64,000 bases of DNA from Mixta intestinalis (GTDB taxonomy: Bacteria; Pseudomonadota; Gammaproteobacteria; Enterobacterales; Enterobacteriaceae). This document shows, in pieces, positions 1 through 9,007 of this stretch. Position numbers and translations under genes: made by a program. The notes under the pieces are model-generated. The model was not told where the DNA came from, ran no database searches, and worked only from the letters and a program-made list of their open reading frames with translations. Where the stretch lies: the NCBI RefSeq assembly GCF_009914055.1, contig NZ_CP028271.1:310001-374000 (forward strand), read 5' to 3'. Each line of letters starts with the position of its first letter. Within the stretch, counting starts at the first letter, position 1.

Positions 1-335
1 CCGTGGCTCAGGCGCATCGTTGTGAAGGGGAGATTGTTTTCGATAGCTGGGATTATTCCGCCATCGTCAACGATGAGGCGTTATGCGATATCGCTGCCCA
101 TGTGGCGCAGGCGCTCTCGCCGGAGGAGAGTTTCCGCGAGGAGCACGATCCGATGTTTGTTGGGGAAGATTTCTCGGAATATCAGGCGCAGGCACCGGTA
201 TGTTTTGCCTGGCTGGGTGTCGGCAACGGACAGCAGGAACCGCCGCTGCATAACTCCTTTTTCAACCCCGACGAGCGGGCGCTAACGCAGGGCGTAAAAT
301 ATTATCTGGGGCTGGCAGAGAAACTGGTGATGTAA
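1..335 (+). CDS. M20-family metallopeptidase/amidohydrolase, C-terminal end (partial)
   Basis: Only the last ~110 residues are inside the window; the frame is open to the left edge, so the GTG at position 3 is not taken as the start. The piece carries two M20D-type marks: a G-E-D-F-S-E-Y segment, where the acidic residue is expected near the dinuclear metal site, and P-L-H-N-S-F-F-N-P-D-E, matching the conserved C-terminal LHN...D segment with its metal-ligand His. Family members hydrolyse N-acyl amino acids or similar amides in the cytoplasm. The substrate cannot be told from this fragment. The gene ends ~85 bp before a bidirectional terminator that it shares with the convergent oxidoreductase gene. 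Confidence 0.8.
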   Translation, partial: VAQAHRCEGEIVFDSWDYSAIVNDEALCDIAAHVAQALSPEESFREEHDPMFVGEDFSEYQAQAPVCFAWLGVGNGQQEPPLHNSFFNPDERALTQGVKYYLGLAEKLVM

Positions 336-411
336 GCTGTCCGATTGCGTCTGCATCCGCGGTTACGCTGTGGCGTGATAGCATTTCTGCAGGGTTGGTA
401 TCACTCCCGGT

Positions 412-444
412 AGTGAAAAAAAGGACAGTGCAAACTGTCCTTTT
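412..444. terminator. Bidirectional rho-independent terminator
   Basis: An 11-bp perfect stem (AAAAGGACAGT / ACTGTCCTTTT, 419-429 and 434-444) with a 4-nt loop. Read on the minus strand the stem is followed by a run of T, so it best serves the oxidoreductase operon ending at 477. It also sits after the plus-strand peptidase gene. Confidence 0.85.
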
Positions 445-476
445 AACAACCGTTATCTGTGTTGAAAAATTAACGT

Positions 477-3400
477 TTACCGTCGGGCATCAGGATGGAA
501 AGCGCTGGCGGGACGCGTTGCCATATTTTCGTAGGTAGCCCATTTTTGCCACGCCACGTTTTGGGCGATATTCATCAGACGTTCAGCTTCCTGCGGGTTT
601 TGCTGCATAAGTGCGAGAAAACGCGTTTCATGTTTTCTGTATTCAGACAGCGGCAGGGTGGGGCGCAGACTGTCCAGACTAAACGGATTATGCTCTCCCT
701 CACGTAAGACCGGGTTATAGCGGAACAGTGGCCAGTGGCCGGATTGAACGGCGCGTTTTTGCTGTTGCAGCGCCAGTTTCATGTCGATGCCGTGGGCAAT
801 GCAGTGGCTGTAGGCAATAATCAATGAAGGTCCTGGATAGGCTTCAGCTTCACGTATCGCCTGAAGTGTCTGCTGAGGGCTGGCACCGAAGGCGATGCGG
901 GCAACATAAACATTACCGTAAGAGATAGCCTGTAAGGCGATATCTTTTTTCGCCATCGTTTTACCACCAGCAGCAAACCGGGCGGTCGCGCCCAACGGGG
1001 TAGATTTAGACATCTGACCACCAGTATTAGAGTAGACCTCCGTATCCATGACCAATATATTGATATCGCGTCCTGAAGCGAGCGCATGGTCCAGACCGGC
1101 TGAACCAATATCGTAGGCCCAGCCGTCACCGCCAACAATCCAGATGGAACGGCGGATCAGGTGATCCAGCATGCTTTGCAGATTCAACGCCTGTTCAGAG
1201 GTATCATCGGCGAGTAACGTGCGGACTTTTGCTAATCGCTGACGCTGCCGGTAAATATCTGATTCGATCTGCTGCGGTGCATTAATAATCTCATCCACCA
1301 GCGTTTGGCCCAGAAGTGGGATAAACGTACGTAACGCCTGTATCGCCTGATGTTTATGCTGATCGGCTGTCAGGCGGAAACCCAATCCAAACTCGGCGTT
1401 ATCTTCAAACAGTGAGTTGGACCAGGCTGGCCCCTTACCGTCATGGTTTTTCGCCCACGGTGTAGTGGGCAGGTTACCCCCGTAGATTGACGAGCAGCCT
1501 GTGGCGTTGGCTACCATCATACGATCGCCAAAGAGCTGGGTCAGTAACTTAAGATAGGGCGTTTCGCCACAGCCAGAGCAGGCACCAGAAAATTCAAACA
1601 ATGGTTCCAGGTACTGTACGCCGCGAACGGTAGAAAAATCGATGGTGGAGCGCTCGGGCCAGGGTTGTGCCTGGAACCAGTTCAGTGATGCTTTGCTACG
1701 TTCCAGTATTGGCAGTTTATCTACCATGTTGATGGCGCGGATCGTATTACCCTGGGCGTCTGTGGCGCGCACCGGGCAGGCATCGACGCACAAATTACAG
1801 CCGGTACAGTCCTGCGGATAAACCTGTAACGTGTAGCGCGTATCGGGAAAGCCGCGGGCGCTAATCGGTGCGCTTTTAACGCTTTCCGGTGCGCCTTCTG
1901 CCCGATCCCGGTGATAAAATTTAGCGCGAATAGCGGCATGGGGACAGACAAATGAACAGTTGCCGCATTGAATGCAGAGATCTTCGCGCCAGTCTGGAAT
2001 GGTTAAGGCAATGTCACGTTTTTCCCACTGTGTGGTCGCGGTTGGGTAAGTGCCGTCAGCGGGTAGCAGAGAAACCGGAATGCGATCGCCGCGATCCTGT
2101 AACATCTCTGCGGTGACGTCACGTACAAAACGTGGCGCCTCTTCTGGTATGAACCAGCTCACCCTGGTTGCGCCGGTTATCTGCTCCGGTACTTTTATCT
2201 GATGCAGGTTCGCCAGCGATGCATCCACTGCGGCGAAGTTTTTATCAATGACGGCGCGGCCTTTCCTGCTGTACGTTTTTTCGATGCTTTTCTTAATCAA
2301 CTTAATTGCACGCTCTTTAGGCATTACATTAGAAAGGGCAAAAAAGCAGGTTTGCATAATGGTGTTAATGCGCGATCCCATTCCGCTCTGCTGGGCTACC
2401 TTAGCCGCATTGATAACGTAAAAAGAGAGTTTTTTCTGCTGGATTTTTTGCTGCACTTTCGCCGGTAGATGGTGCCAGGTCTCTGTGGCGGGCCAGGGGC
2501 TGTTAAGCAGGAAGGTCGCCCCCGGTGCGGCAAAAGACAGTACGTCCAGCGTTTCAATGAAGTTAAACTGATGGCAACCAATAAAATTGGCTGAGCCGAT
2601 CAGGTAGGGAGCATCGATAGGTTCCGGCCCGAAACGTAAATGAGACGTTGTGCGCGAGCCGGATTTCTTTGAATCATAAACGAAATACCCCTGAGCATAG
2701 TAGTTGGGCAGTTCGCCAATAATTTTAATACTGTTTTTGTTGGCACCAACGGTGCCATCGGCGCCCAGTCCAAAGAAAAGCGCTCGTACCTGATTATCAG
2801 GCTCTATATGCCAGTTTTCATCCCAATCCAGGCTGAGGTGAGTCACGTCATCGTTAATGCCGATGGTAAAGAAGGGCCTGGCGTTTGGCCGCTGTTGCTG
2901 TTCAAATACCGCCTTAACCATGGCTGGCGTAAATTCTTTTGAAGAAAGACCGTAACGGCCACCGCTCAGTCTGGGAAGTTTTTTCAGCTGGCGGTGCTGT
3001 AAAGCGCTGACCAGCGCGGCCAGTGTATCAAGGTAAAGCGGCTCACCGTTGGCACCGGGCTCTTTGGTTCGATCGAGCACCGTAACAAATTTTACGCTGG
3101 CGGGCAGCGTCTTGATAAAACAGTCCGTTGGGAAGGGGCGGTAAAGATGTACCGTCATCAGCCCATACTTGCCGCCTTTGGCATTCAGCGCGTCGATAGT
3201 CAGGCGCACTGTGGCAGCACCGGAACCCATGATAACAATCACGTGTTCCGCCTTTTCTGCACCGTAATAATCGACGAGTTGATAACGACGCCCCGTCAGT
3301 TCTGCGAACTTTTCCATCGTCTGTTCAACGATCGCAGGCACGCGATCATAAAAAGCATTAACGCTTTCGCGCCCCTGAAAATAGGTATCCGGGTTTTGGG

Positions 3401-4064
3401 CCGTGCCGCGCATTACCGGGCGATCTGGATTTAATGCGCGTTCGCGATGCTCTCTGACAAGTTGCCCGGATATCATGGCACGTATGTGTTCACGGGGCAG
3501 ACGTGAAATCTTATTGACTTCATGTGAGGTACGAAAACCGTCAAAAAAATGAATAAAGGGAATGCGGGATGACAGGGTGGCAGCATGGGCAATCATCGCC
3601 ATATCCTGTGCCTGCTGGACTGAGGCGGCGGAAAGCATGGCAAAACCGGTGGTTCTTGCGGCCATCACATCCTGATGATCGCCAAAGATAGATAGCCCCT
3701 GAGCAGCAAGGGAGCGCGCCGCAACGTGGAAAACGGTAGCGGTGAGTTCACCGGCGATTTTATACATATTGGGCAGCATCAACATCAGGCCCTGTGAGGC
3801 GGTAAACGTTGTGCTCAACGCGCCAGCCTGTAGCGCACCATGTACCGCACCTGCTGCGCCGCCTTCATGTTGCATCTCTACAATCGAAGGCACGTTGTCC
3901 CAGATATTGGGAAGCTGTTTGGCTGACCACTCGTCCGCCAGCTCCGCCATTGTAGAAGAGGGGGTGATGGGGTAGATAGCGCAGACTTCGCTGACGTTGT
4001 AAGCAACCCAGGCGGCCGCCTCATTCCCGTCGGTCATCACCCAGTTCGTATCTTTATCGCTCAT
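477..4064 (-). CDS. nifJ: Pyruvate:ferredoxin (flavodoxin) oxidoreductase
   Basis: Single-chain PFOR of about 1195 residues, the usual length for the fused enzyme. It oxidises pyruvate with CoA to acetyl-CoA and CO2 and reduces ferredoxin or flavodoxin in the cytoplasm. In order: N-terminal pyrimidine-binding TPP domain (YPITPSSTMAE); a gamma-type domain (GLGADGTVGANKNS); two 4Fe-4S clusters (CIQCGNCSFVCP and CTGCNLCVDACP); and a C-terminal TPP domain with the CSGCGETPY cluster motif and GGDGWAYDIG. The start at 4064 is chosen over an in-frame ATG 45 bp upstream because it has GAGGAGG at ribosome-site distance and overlaps the upstream stop as ATGA. That points to translational coupling with the flavoprotein gene at 4061. 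E. coli ydbK is the nearest known relative, but stands alone there. Confidence 0.95.
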   Translation of the reverse strand: MSDKDTNWVMTDGNEAAAWVAYNVSEVCAIYPITPSSTMAELADEWSAKQLPNIWDNVPSIVEMQHEGGAAGAVHGALQAGALSTTFTASQGLMLMLPNMYKIAGELTATVFHVAARSLAAQGLSIFGDHQDVMAARTTGFAMLSAASVQQAQDMAMIAHAATLSSRIPFIHFFDGFRTSHEVNKISRLPREHIRAMISGQLVREHRERALNPDRPVMRGTAQNPDTYFQGRESVNAFYDRVPAIVEQTMEKFAELTGRRYQLVDYYGAEKAEHVIVIMGSGAATVRLTIDALNAKGGKYGLMTVHLYRPFPTDCFIKTLPASVKFVTVLDRTKEPGANGEPLYLDTLAALVSALQHRQLKKLPRLSGGRYGLSSKEFTPAMVKAVFEQQQRPNARPFFTIGINDDVTHLSLDWDENWHIEPDNQVRALFFGLGADGTVGANKNSIKIIGELPNYYAQGYFVYDSKKSGSRTTSHLRFGPEPIDAPYLIGSANFIGCHQFNFIETLDVLSFAAPGATFLLNSPWPATETWHHLPAKVQQKIQQKKLSFYVINAAKVAQQSGMGSRINTIMQTCFFALSNVMPKERAIKLIKKSIEKTYSRKGRAVIDKNFAAVDASLANLHQIKVPEQITGATRVSWFIPEEAPRFVRDVTAEMLQDRGDRIPVSLLPADGTYPTATTQWEKRDIALTIPDWREDLCIQCGNCSFVCPHAAIRAKFYHRDRAEGAPESVKSAPISARGFPDTRYTLQVYPQDCTGCNLCVDACPVRATDAQGNTIRAINMVDKLPILERSKASLNWFQAQPWPERSTIDFSTVRGVQYLEPLFEFSGACSGCGETPYLKLLTQLFGDRMMVANATGCSSIYGGNLPTTPWAKNHDGKGPAWSNSLFEDNAEFGLGFRLTADQHKHQAIQALRTFIPLLGQTLVDEIINAPQQIESDIYRQRQRLAKVRTLLADDTSEQALNLQSMLDHLIRRSIWIVGGDGWAYDIGSAGLDHALASGRDINILVMDTEVYSNTGGQMSKSTPLGATARFAAGGKTMAKKDIALQAISYGNVYVARIAFGASPQQTLQAIREAEAYPGPSLIIAYSHCIAHGIDMKLALQQQKRAVQSGHWPLFRYNPVLREGEHNPFSLDSLRPTLPLSEYRKHETRFLALMQQNPQEAERLMNIAQNVAWQKWATYENMATRPASAFHPDARR

Positions 4065-5698
4065 AGATGGGCCTCCTCTTCTGTCATTTCGATCGCATGG
4101 CATGGGCACTGGTTAAAACAGGCCGCGCAGCCGGTGCATAACGTATAATCGAAACGGTATCTCAGTCCTTTGCCGAGTTTGATCACGGCACCTTCCGGAC
4201 AAGCGCCATAGCAGCCATCACATTCAAAACAGTTTCCGCAGGAGTAGCAGCGGGACGCTTCGTAACGCGCCTGCTCAGCCGTCAGCGCACCGATGATTTC
4301 GTCAAATCCACTACGCGCTTCTGGCGTAATAATGGGCTGGTGGGTGGCATCAGCATCGGTGTTGTACCACAAATGCAGGCCCGGATATTCCATGACCGGG
4401 ACCGGAGCATTTTTTTGCCAGGGACGGTTGCGTAACCAGCCGTCAATATGACGAGCTGCTTTTTTGCCGTGACCGGTGGCGATTGTCACCGTGCGTTCGG
4501 AAGGCACCATATCACCGCCGGCAAAGATACCGGGGACGCTGGTCATCATATGTTCGTCCACCTCAACCACGCCATCCTGACGCAGTTGAATACCAGGGAT
4601 ACGTTCCAGTACGCTAAGATCGACCTCCTGGCCCAGTGCTAAAATCAGGCTGTCGGCTTCCAGCTTTTCAAAGCGTCCCGTTGGCTGCGGACGCCCGTTG
4701 GCGTCTATTTCCATTTCCTCGACGGTCATTGTGGTATTGTCGATATAACGAATTGCGCGCAGCCAGTTAATTTTGACACCTTCTTCCAGTGCTTCATCAG
4801 CTTCAAACGAGTGGGCTGGCATATGGTCACGATCGCGACGGTAGATAATCATTACCTCTTCGGCACCCAGACGACGAGCGGTACGGGAAGCATCCATCGC
4901 GGTATTACCACCGCCATAGATGGCTACGCGTCGGCCAAGCTTCGGCGCTTCGCCGCGTTCCACGGCGGAGAGATAGCTAACGGCATCAAGAATTTTTCCC
5001 GCATCGCGGGCTGGAATAGCGACCTTCTTCGCCAGATGAGCGCCGATTGCCATGAAGACGGCATCAAAGCCTCCTTCTTTTTTGGCTTTCATCACATCGT
5101 CTACTTTCTGATTCAGCTTTAGCGTAATGCCCGTATTGAGTATCTGCTGAATTTCACGATCCAGTATATCTCGTGGCATCCGGTAGGCGGGTATACCGAA
5201 ACGCATCATGCCGCCGCCCATCGGACCGGCTTCGTGTATTTCTACTTCATGGCCCAGGCGCCGCAGATGCCAGGCGCAGGAAAGGCCGGAAGGACCAGCG
5301 CCGATAATCAGCACTTTTTTGCCGCTGCGGGCCGCATTAAACCGGGGCTTCCAGCCATTTTCTAATGCGCTGTCACCCAGAAAACGCTCTACAGCATGGA
5401 TGCTAACGGCCTGGTCAACCTGTGCGCGATTACAGCTATTTTCACAAGGATGATAGCAGACCCGACCATGCACGGCTGGCATCGGATTATTCTCAATCAG
5501 TTTTTGCCAGGCATCTTCGTAACGCCCTTCCTGCGCCAGCGCCAGCCAGGCCTGGATATTTTCTCCGGCGGGACAGGCATCATTGCAGGGAGGTAACGAG
5601 TCCTGATAAATCGGCCTGCGCTGACGAACAGGCCCGGTGCCGGAATAACCGGTAAGATCCGGTGGTAACGTCATGTCATTTTTCATTTTGCTCATCAC
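4061..5698 (-). CDS. GltD-like NAD(P)-binding iron-sulfur flavoprotein, partner of PFOR
   Basis: 545 residues of the glutamate-synthase small-subunit family. The N-terminus has the GltD-type cysteines (C38, C42, C81, C85, C89) for 4Fe-4S clusters. A FAD fold follows (IIGAGPSGLSCAWHLRR), then an NAD(P) fold (GGGNTAMDASRTARR). The C-terminus adds a ferredoxin-like part with clustered Cys (CYSCGNCFECDGCYGACP and CTGCAACFNQCP). It shares an ATGA overlap with the PFOR gene, so the two are very probably one operon. Inference: it moves electrons between NAD(P)H and the ferredoxin or flavodoxin used by PFOR. It is not expected to make glutamate, since no large subunit is nearby. The direction of electron flow cannot be read from sequence. 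Confidence 0.85.
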   Translation of the reverse strand: MMSKMKNDMTLPPDLTGYSGTGPVRQRRPIYQDSLPPCNDACPAGENIQAWLALAQEGRYEDAWQKLIENNPMPAVHGRVCYHPCENSCNRAQVDQAVSIHAVERFLGDSALENGWKPRFNAARSGKKVLIIGAGPSGLSCAWHLRRLGHEVEIHEAGPMGGGMMRFGIPAYRMPRDILDREIQQILNTGITLKLNQKVDDVMKAKKEGGFDAVFMAIGAHLAKKVAIPARDAGKILDAVSYLSAVERGEAPKLGRRVAIYGGGNTAMDASRTARRLGAEEVMIIYRRDRDHMPAHSFEADEALEEGVKINWLRAIRYIDNTTMTVEEMEIDANGRPQPTGRFEKLEADSLILALGQEVDLSVLERIPGIQLRQDGVVEVDEHMMTSVPGIFAGGDMVPSERTVTIATGHGKKAARHIDGWLRNRPWQKNAPVPVMEYPGLHLWYNTDADATHQPIITPEARSGFDEIIGALTAEQARYEASRCYSCGNCFECDGCYGACPEGAVIKLGKGLRYRFDYTLCTGCAACFNQCPCHAIEMTEEEAHL

Positions 5699-6546
5699 AT
5701 TGCCTATTTCTTATGGTTGTTTTAATACCGTGCGTTATGAATGCGCTTTTCGCACTGCTGCGCCGCGAATGTAACGTTTTTTTATTTCGGGGCTGAAGTT
5801 CGAAAGGATTTCACCCACAACGATCGGCGTGTTTTAAACAGAATAGGAATTTGAACGATCATTGCAGTAAACAGGGAGCGCTTTAGGCTAACCGGAAAGT
5901 AGTGTAGCGCTGCTGTTTATACATTCTGAGATAGCGGTCACATAAAGATTTAAATGTAATGATACAAATATTACTTTTTTATTAATGCTGTTAACTGTCA
6001 TGAAATAATATAAATGTATTCTGCAGGCTGGCGTTTGTTACGCTGATAAGGTATGGATGAAGCCGGAGGATATATTTTTTTTTGCATCAGTAGATATCAT
6101 GCTATTATTTTAAATTATTGATACATAATGTTTTTTTTGGTTTGCCAGTATCCGTTGGGGGCGGGATTTGTTTGTTGCAGGATTAATGATTTTTGCAGTC
6201 TTATTGTAAAAGCCAATTAAAATTTTTGCATCTGTAATGCATTCATAAATAAGAAGAAGTGCTTTTTTTGGGAAGGTAAATAAATAAGTAAATGAGCTAT
6301 AAAATAGCAAACTTATAGTTAAGTATTATGTGATTTTTTTGCTGTGTGAGCTTATCACATGAGCAAGGCAGTAATACGCGATAAGGATAAGACAAATAAT
6401 TTTTAGCATCTGCGGAAATATCTACACCGCTGTGCAGAGGCTACGCTGATAAACAGGGCGTGTATGTAACCCAGCGTTTTTAGCTAAAAGAGGGGCTGAT
6501 AAGAACAGGGCGAAAGCCGGTAAGGGAAGCTGTCGCCCCTGTTTAC
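5699..6546. other. Long AT-rich intergenic region upstream of the PFOR operon
   Basis: About 850 bp without a convincing gene. It must hold the promoter of the minus-strand PFOR operon, but I could not pick a clear site. The only longer frame (6110-6310, minus) lacks a ribosome site and looks like chance coding in AT-rich DNA. An imperfect inverted repeat (arms AACAGGGGCGA / TCGCCCTGTT as read on the minus strand, 6504-6543) just downstream of the yciT-like gene may be a weak terminator, but it has no T run. Confidence 0.5.
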
Positions 6547-7311
6547 TTACCTTATGCCGGTTATTTTTTCTTTTACCAGATGTACCGCGATATGTTGCGC
6601 TTCAAGCTTCTGGCGATATCTCTCATCCAGACCATCGTCGGTAATCACGTGACGAAACGGCCTGTCGGTAGCGATAGGGTAAGGATGAAACTGCCCAAAC
6701 TTGGAGGAGTCGGTTAACGCATAGGTTTCGATATCCTTTGCCATTACGGCGTTAACGATATCGCTGCGCAGCATGTTTCTGCCGGTAAAGCCGGTATCCG
6801 GGTGCCAGCCGTCAATGCCGATAAAGGCTTTCTGGAAGTGAACCTGCTGAATACCGCTGCGGGTAAGCGGGCCAACTACCGATTCACTGCTTTTTTGATA
6901 CAGGCCGCCCAGCACAATGACCTCACAACGCGACTCCTTAAGCAGCCCGGCGATATAGTGGCTGACGGTTACGATGGTGATGGAATCATTATTCGCCAGG
7001 CGTCGGGCCAGGAGCGCGTTAGTGCTGCCTCCTTCAATGAACACCGACTCTCCGGTATTTACCTGCGAGGCGGCATATTCCGCCAGGCTCTGCTTCAGCG
7101 GAAAACGCGCCTGCATACGCGCTTCGACGTTATCGCTTTCGATAGAGATCGCCGAGCCGTGAACGCGTTTCAGGTAGCGGCCTTTTTCCAGAGAAGTTAA
7201 ATCCTGCCTTACGGTGACTTCGGAAACGCGAGTCAGGCGGGAGAGTTCGCTAACGCTAACGCTGCCTCTCTCATTAACTATCTGAATAATTTGTTGTTGC
7301 CTTGCATTCAT
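6547..7311 (-). CDS. yciT: DeoR/GlpR-family transcriptional regulator, YciT-like
   Basis: About 254 residues, normal for the family. The N-terminal winged helix reads MNARQQQIIQIVNERG then VSVSELSRLTRVSEVTVRQD, with the DeoR recognition helix. The C-terminal sugar-phosphate-sensing domain has the typical FIEGGSTNALLARRL and AFIGIDGWHPDTGFTGRN segments. It follows E. coli YciT closely from memory. I chose the start at 7311, where similarity begins; an ATG at 7326 is possible, and neither has a strong ribosome site. It lies just downstream of ybiU on the same strand, with 126 bp between them. Inference: it may control the neighbouring sugar-phosphate and glycyl-radical genes, where DeoR-like GAAAGT/ACTTTC repeats occur. 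Confidence 0.8.
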   Translation of the reverse strand: MNARQQQIIQIVNERGSVSVSELSRLTRVSEVTVRQDLTSLEKGRYLKRVHGSAISIESDNVEARMQARFPLKQSLAEYAASQVNTGESVFIEGGSTNALLARRLANNDSITIVTVSHYIAGLLKESRCEVIVLGGLYQKSSESVVGPLTRSGIQQVHFQKAFIGIDGWHPDTGFTGRNMLRSDIVNAVMAKDIETYALTDSSKFGQFHPYPIATDRPFRHVITDDGLDERYRQKLEAQHIAVHLVKEKITGIR

Positions 7312-7437
7312 CTCGCGTCTCACCATGTTTTCGGGGCAGGGGAGTATAACAAACCCGCATCGAAATCGCATACCGGCCCCGGCGGGCAAAGAGATTCCGC
7401 TGCCTTCAGGTAACCGTGAGCCTCTCCGCCACCTGGC

Positions 7438-8706
7438 TTAGCGCACGGACATGCCCAGCCCGCGACGACCATTTGCATTCAAATCGCCCGGCTGAAATCT
7501 TCCCTGCCACGTCTGCTCGTAATTTTCACGCGGAAAATCCGCCGGTGAGGCACCGGTTTCCAGCGCGGCACGCACGCTCTGTGCATAGGCGAGATTTTTA
7601 GCGCAGGCGGGCGCGGCGGGAATATACATAACATTGCCCCAGCCCTGCTGATTTTCAACCGGTGCTACCGAGTGAATCACATCGCAGTGCCACCACACCG
7701 AATCCCCTGCCTGCAAAGCAGGAATGCTGCACAGGCCCGCAGTCAGATGAGGGTGCCACTGTGGTGAAATCGGCAGCACCCGGCCCGGCGCAACGCCGCA
7801 CAGCTCATCTTCTGGCACATCGTCCAGCAGCGGACGCAGCAACACATAGGCCATCGCTTCCGGTACCGGCACGACATGCAGCAGCCCTTGCCCTGACGCC
7901 ATATCAGACAGTGCCGTCCAGCCCTGGAACGTGCGGAACGCCGAGCATTTCGTGGTGTTATCCACGTCATATTCGTTCACGTCAGGACGCCATGCGGCAT
8001 CCCAGGGATCGTACTGTTCAAACTGGTTGTTGAAAATCTTGCTGAAGACGTTCTGATAGGCGGGCAGCAGCCAGCGTTCCAGCGCGCCAGAGTCGGTATG
8101 GGCGCCCAGCCCTTTTGAAGTCGTGCCCGGCAGGCGGCGGCGTATGCGGTCGGGATAGATAATATTGACATCGGGATTAAACCACTCTCCGCCGTCGTGC
8201 TGAAATTTCCACAGGCGATTGAGGAAGGATTGCACCGTCGCAATCTCACTGCTCTGGCGCGCCTCCATCTGCGCTTTTGACCAGTAGATCGGATAGATTT
8301 CAGGGCGAGACGCGGTCAGTGAGCCGAAAAAATTATCGCCTGGACCACGGTAAACCTCATCAAACTGGTTCTCGTCGAGATAGTTCAGCATCGACCGATC
8401 CATTTCCAGCGCCTCTTCTCGCGCAAAGGTTTGTCGTACTACCAGGCAACCGCGTCGTTTAATCTGTGCGATCTGCTCGTCGGTAATCTTTCCTGCCGCC
8501 AAATCCCGCTGCTGAACGATCGGCCAGGCCGTGCCGTTTTTGCTCTCTTCTGCGCGCGCCGCTGCCAGCTCCGTTTCGATTTTTTGGCAAACCTGACGAA
8601 ACAGCCCCTCTACGTCGCCAATCTGAGCGCGCATGGCACGCTTCATGGCAACAATATTTTCTTTATAATCAGCAGGTAGTGTTAGTGAGGTGAAAGAGGT
8701 GCTCAT
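7438..8706 (-). CDS. ybiU: DUF1479 protein YbiU, putative Fe(II)-dependent oxygenase fold
   Basis: 422 residues, full length for the family (E. coli YbiU is about 421). Function is not established. The sequence shows an oxygenase-like metal facial triad: H203-x-D205 in GAHTDSG and a later H345 in CDVIHSVAPV, followed by a conserved GWGNVMYIP strand. The start ATG has GGAGA upstream. The gene has its own promoter region, since a terminator for fsaA separates them. In E. coli ybiU is also next to ybiW, ybiY and fsaA, so the neighbourhood is conserved. A substrate in sugar-acid or small-acid metabolism is only a guess from the neighbours. Confidence 0.85.
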   Translation of the reverse strand: MSTSFTSLTLPADYKENIVAMKRAMRAQIGDVEGLFRQVCQKIETELAAARAEESKNGTAWPIVQQRDLAAGKITDEQIAQIKRRGCLVVRQTFAREEALEMDRSMLNYLDENQFDEVYRGPGDNFFGSLTASRPEIYPIYWSKAQMEARQSSEIATVQSFLNRLWKFQHDGGEWFNPDVNIIYPDRIRRRLPGTTSKGLGAHTDSGALERWLLPAYQNVFSKIFNNQFEQYDPWDAAWRPDVNEYDVDNTTKCSAFRTFQGWTALSDMASGQGLLHVVPVPEAMAYVLLRPLLDDVPEDELCGVAPGRVLPISPQWHPHLTAGLCSIPALQAGDSVWWHCDVIHSVAPVENQQGWGNVMYIPAAPACAKNLAYAQSVRAALETGASPADFPRENYEQTWQGRFQPGDLNANGRRGLGMSVR

Positions 8707-8745
8707 AGGTATCTCCGCGTATCAGAAGAAAATCGCCGGATTAAT

Positions 8746-8762
8746 GAAAGTTTTTTACTTTC
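8746..8762. promoter_or_regulatory. Inverted repeat GAAAGT-N5-ACTTTC, candidate operator
   Basis: A perfect 6-bp inverted repeat 40-56 bp upstream of the ybiU start. The same half-sites recur in the fsaA/ybiY spacer at 9722-9737. TTTC/GAAA half-sites are typical of DeoR-family operators, so the neighbouring YciT-like regulator is a candidate binder. This is inference only. Confidence 0.35.
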
Positions 8763-8808
8763 ATTCGTAAGTAAGGCGTGAAAGGTAGCAAAGATAACAG
8801 ACTTGTTA

Positions 8809-8824
8809 TTTGAAACTGATCACA
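8809..8824 (-). promoter_or_regulatory. Candidate CRP or FNR site upstream of ybiU
   Basis: On the minus strand the site reads TGTGA-N6-TCAAA, one mismatch from the CRP consensus TGTGA-N6-TCACA. The same bases, 8810-8823, also fit FNR (TTGAA-N4-ATCAC, one mismatch per half). It is about 103 bp upstream of the ybiU start. I cannot decide between the two regulators. Confidence 0.35.
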
Positions 8825-8898
8825 CTACTTACATTTTTATAACCAAATTGAGCCAATGAATTAACCGAAGCGGCAAGGGGCGTAAGGGCAGGCTAATG

Positions 8899-8936
8899 CC
8901 AAAAAAAGCGCCGTTTCACAAGGGAAGCGGCGCTCA
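8899..8936 (-). terminator. Rho-independent terminator of fsaA
   Basis: A 7-bp perfect stem (AGCGCCG / CGGCGCT; 8928-8934 and 8907-8913) followed on the minus strand by at least six T. It lies about 35 bp beyond the second, ancestral-looking fsaA stop at 8972-8974. Confidence 0.9.
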
Positions 8937-9007
8937 GGATGAACAGGTGACGGGATGGCAGTCAGGCCAGATTACAGGCCGCTAACGCCAAAGGCGTTCA
9001 GCCAGTC

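Noticed and set aside
6110..6310. 66-codon minus-strand frame in the AT-rich spacer
   Set aside because: No ribosome site, low-complexity Leu/Phe/Ile/Lys composition expected by chance in AT-rich DNA, no recognisable domain.
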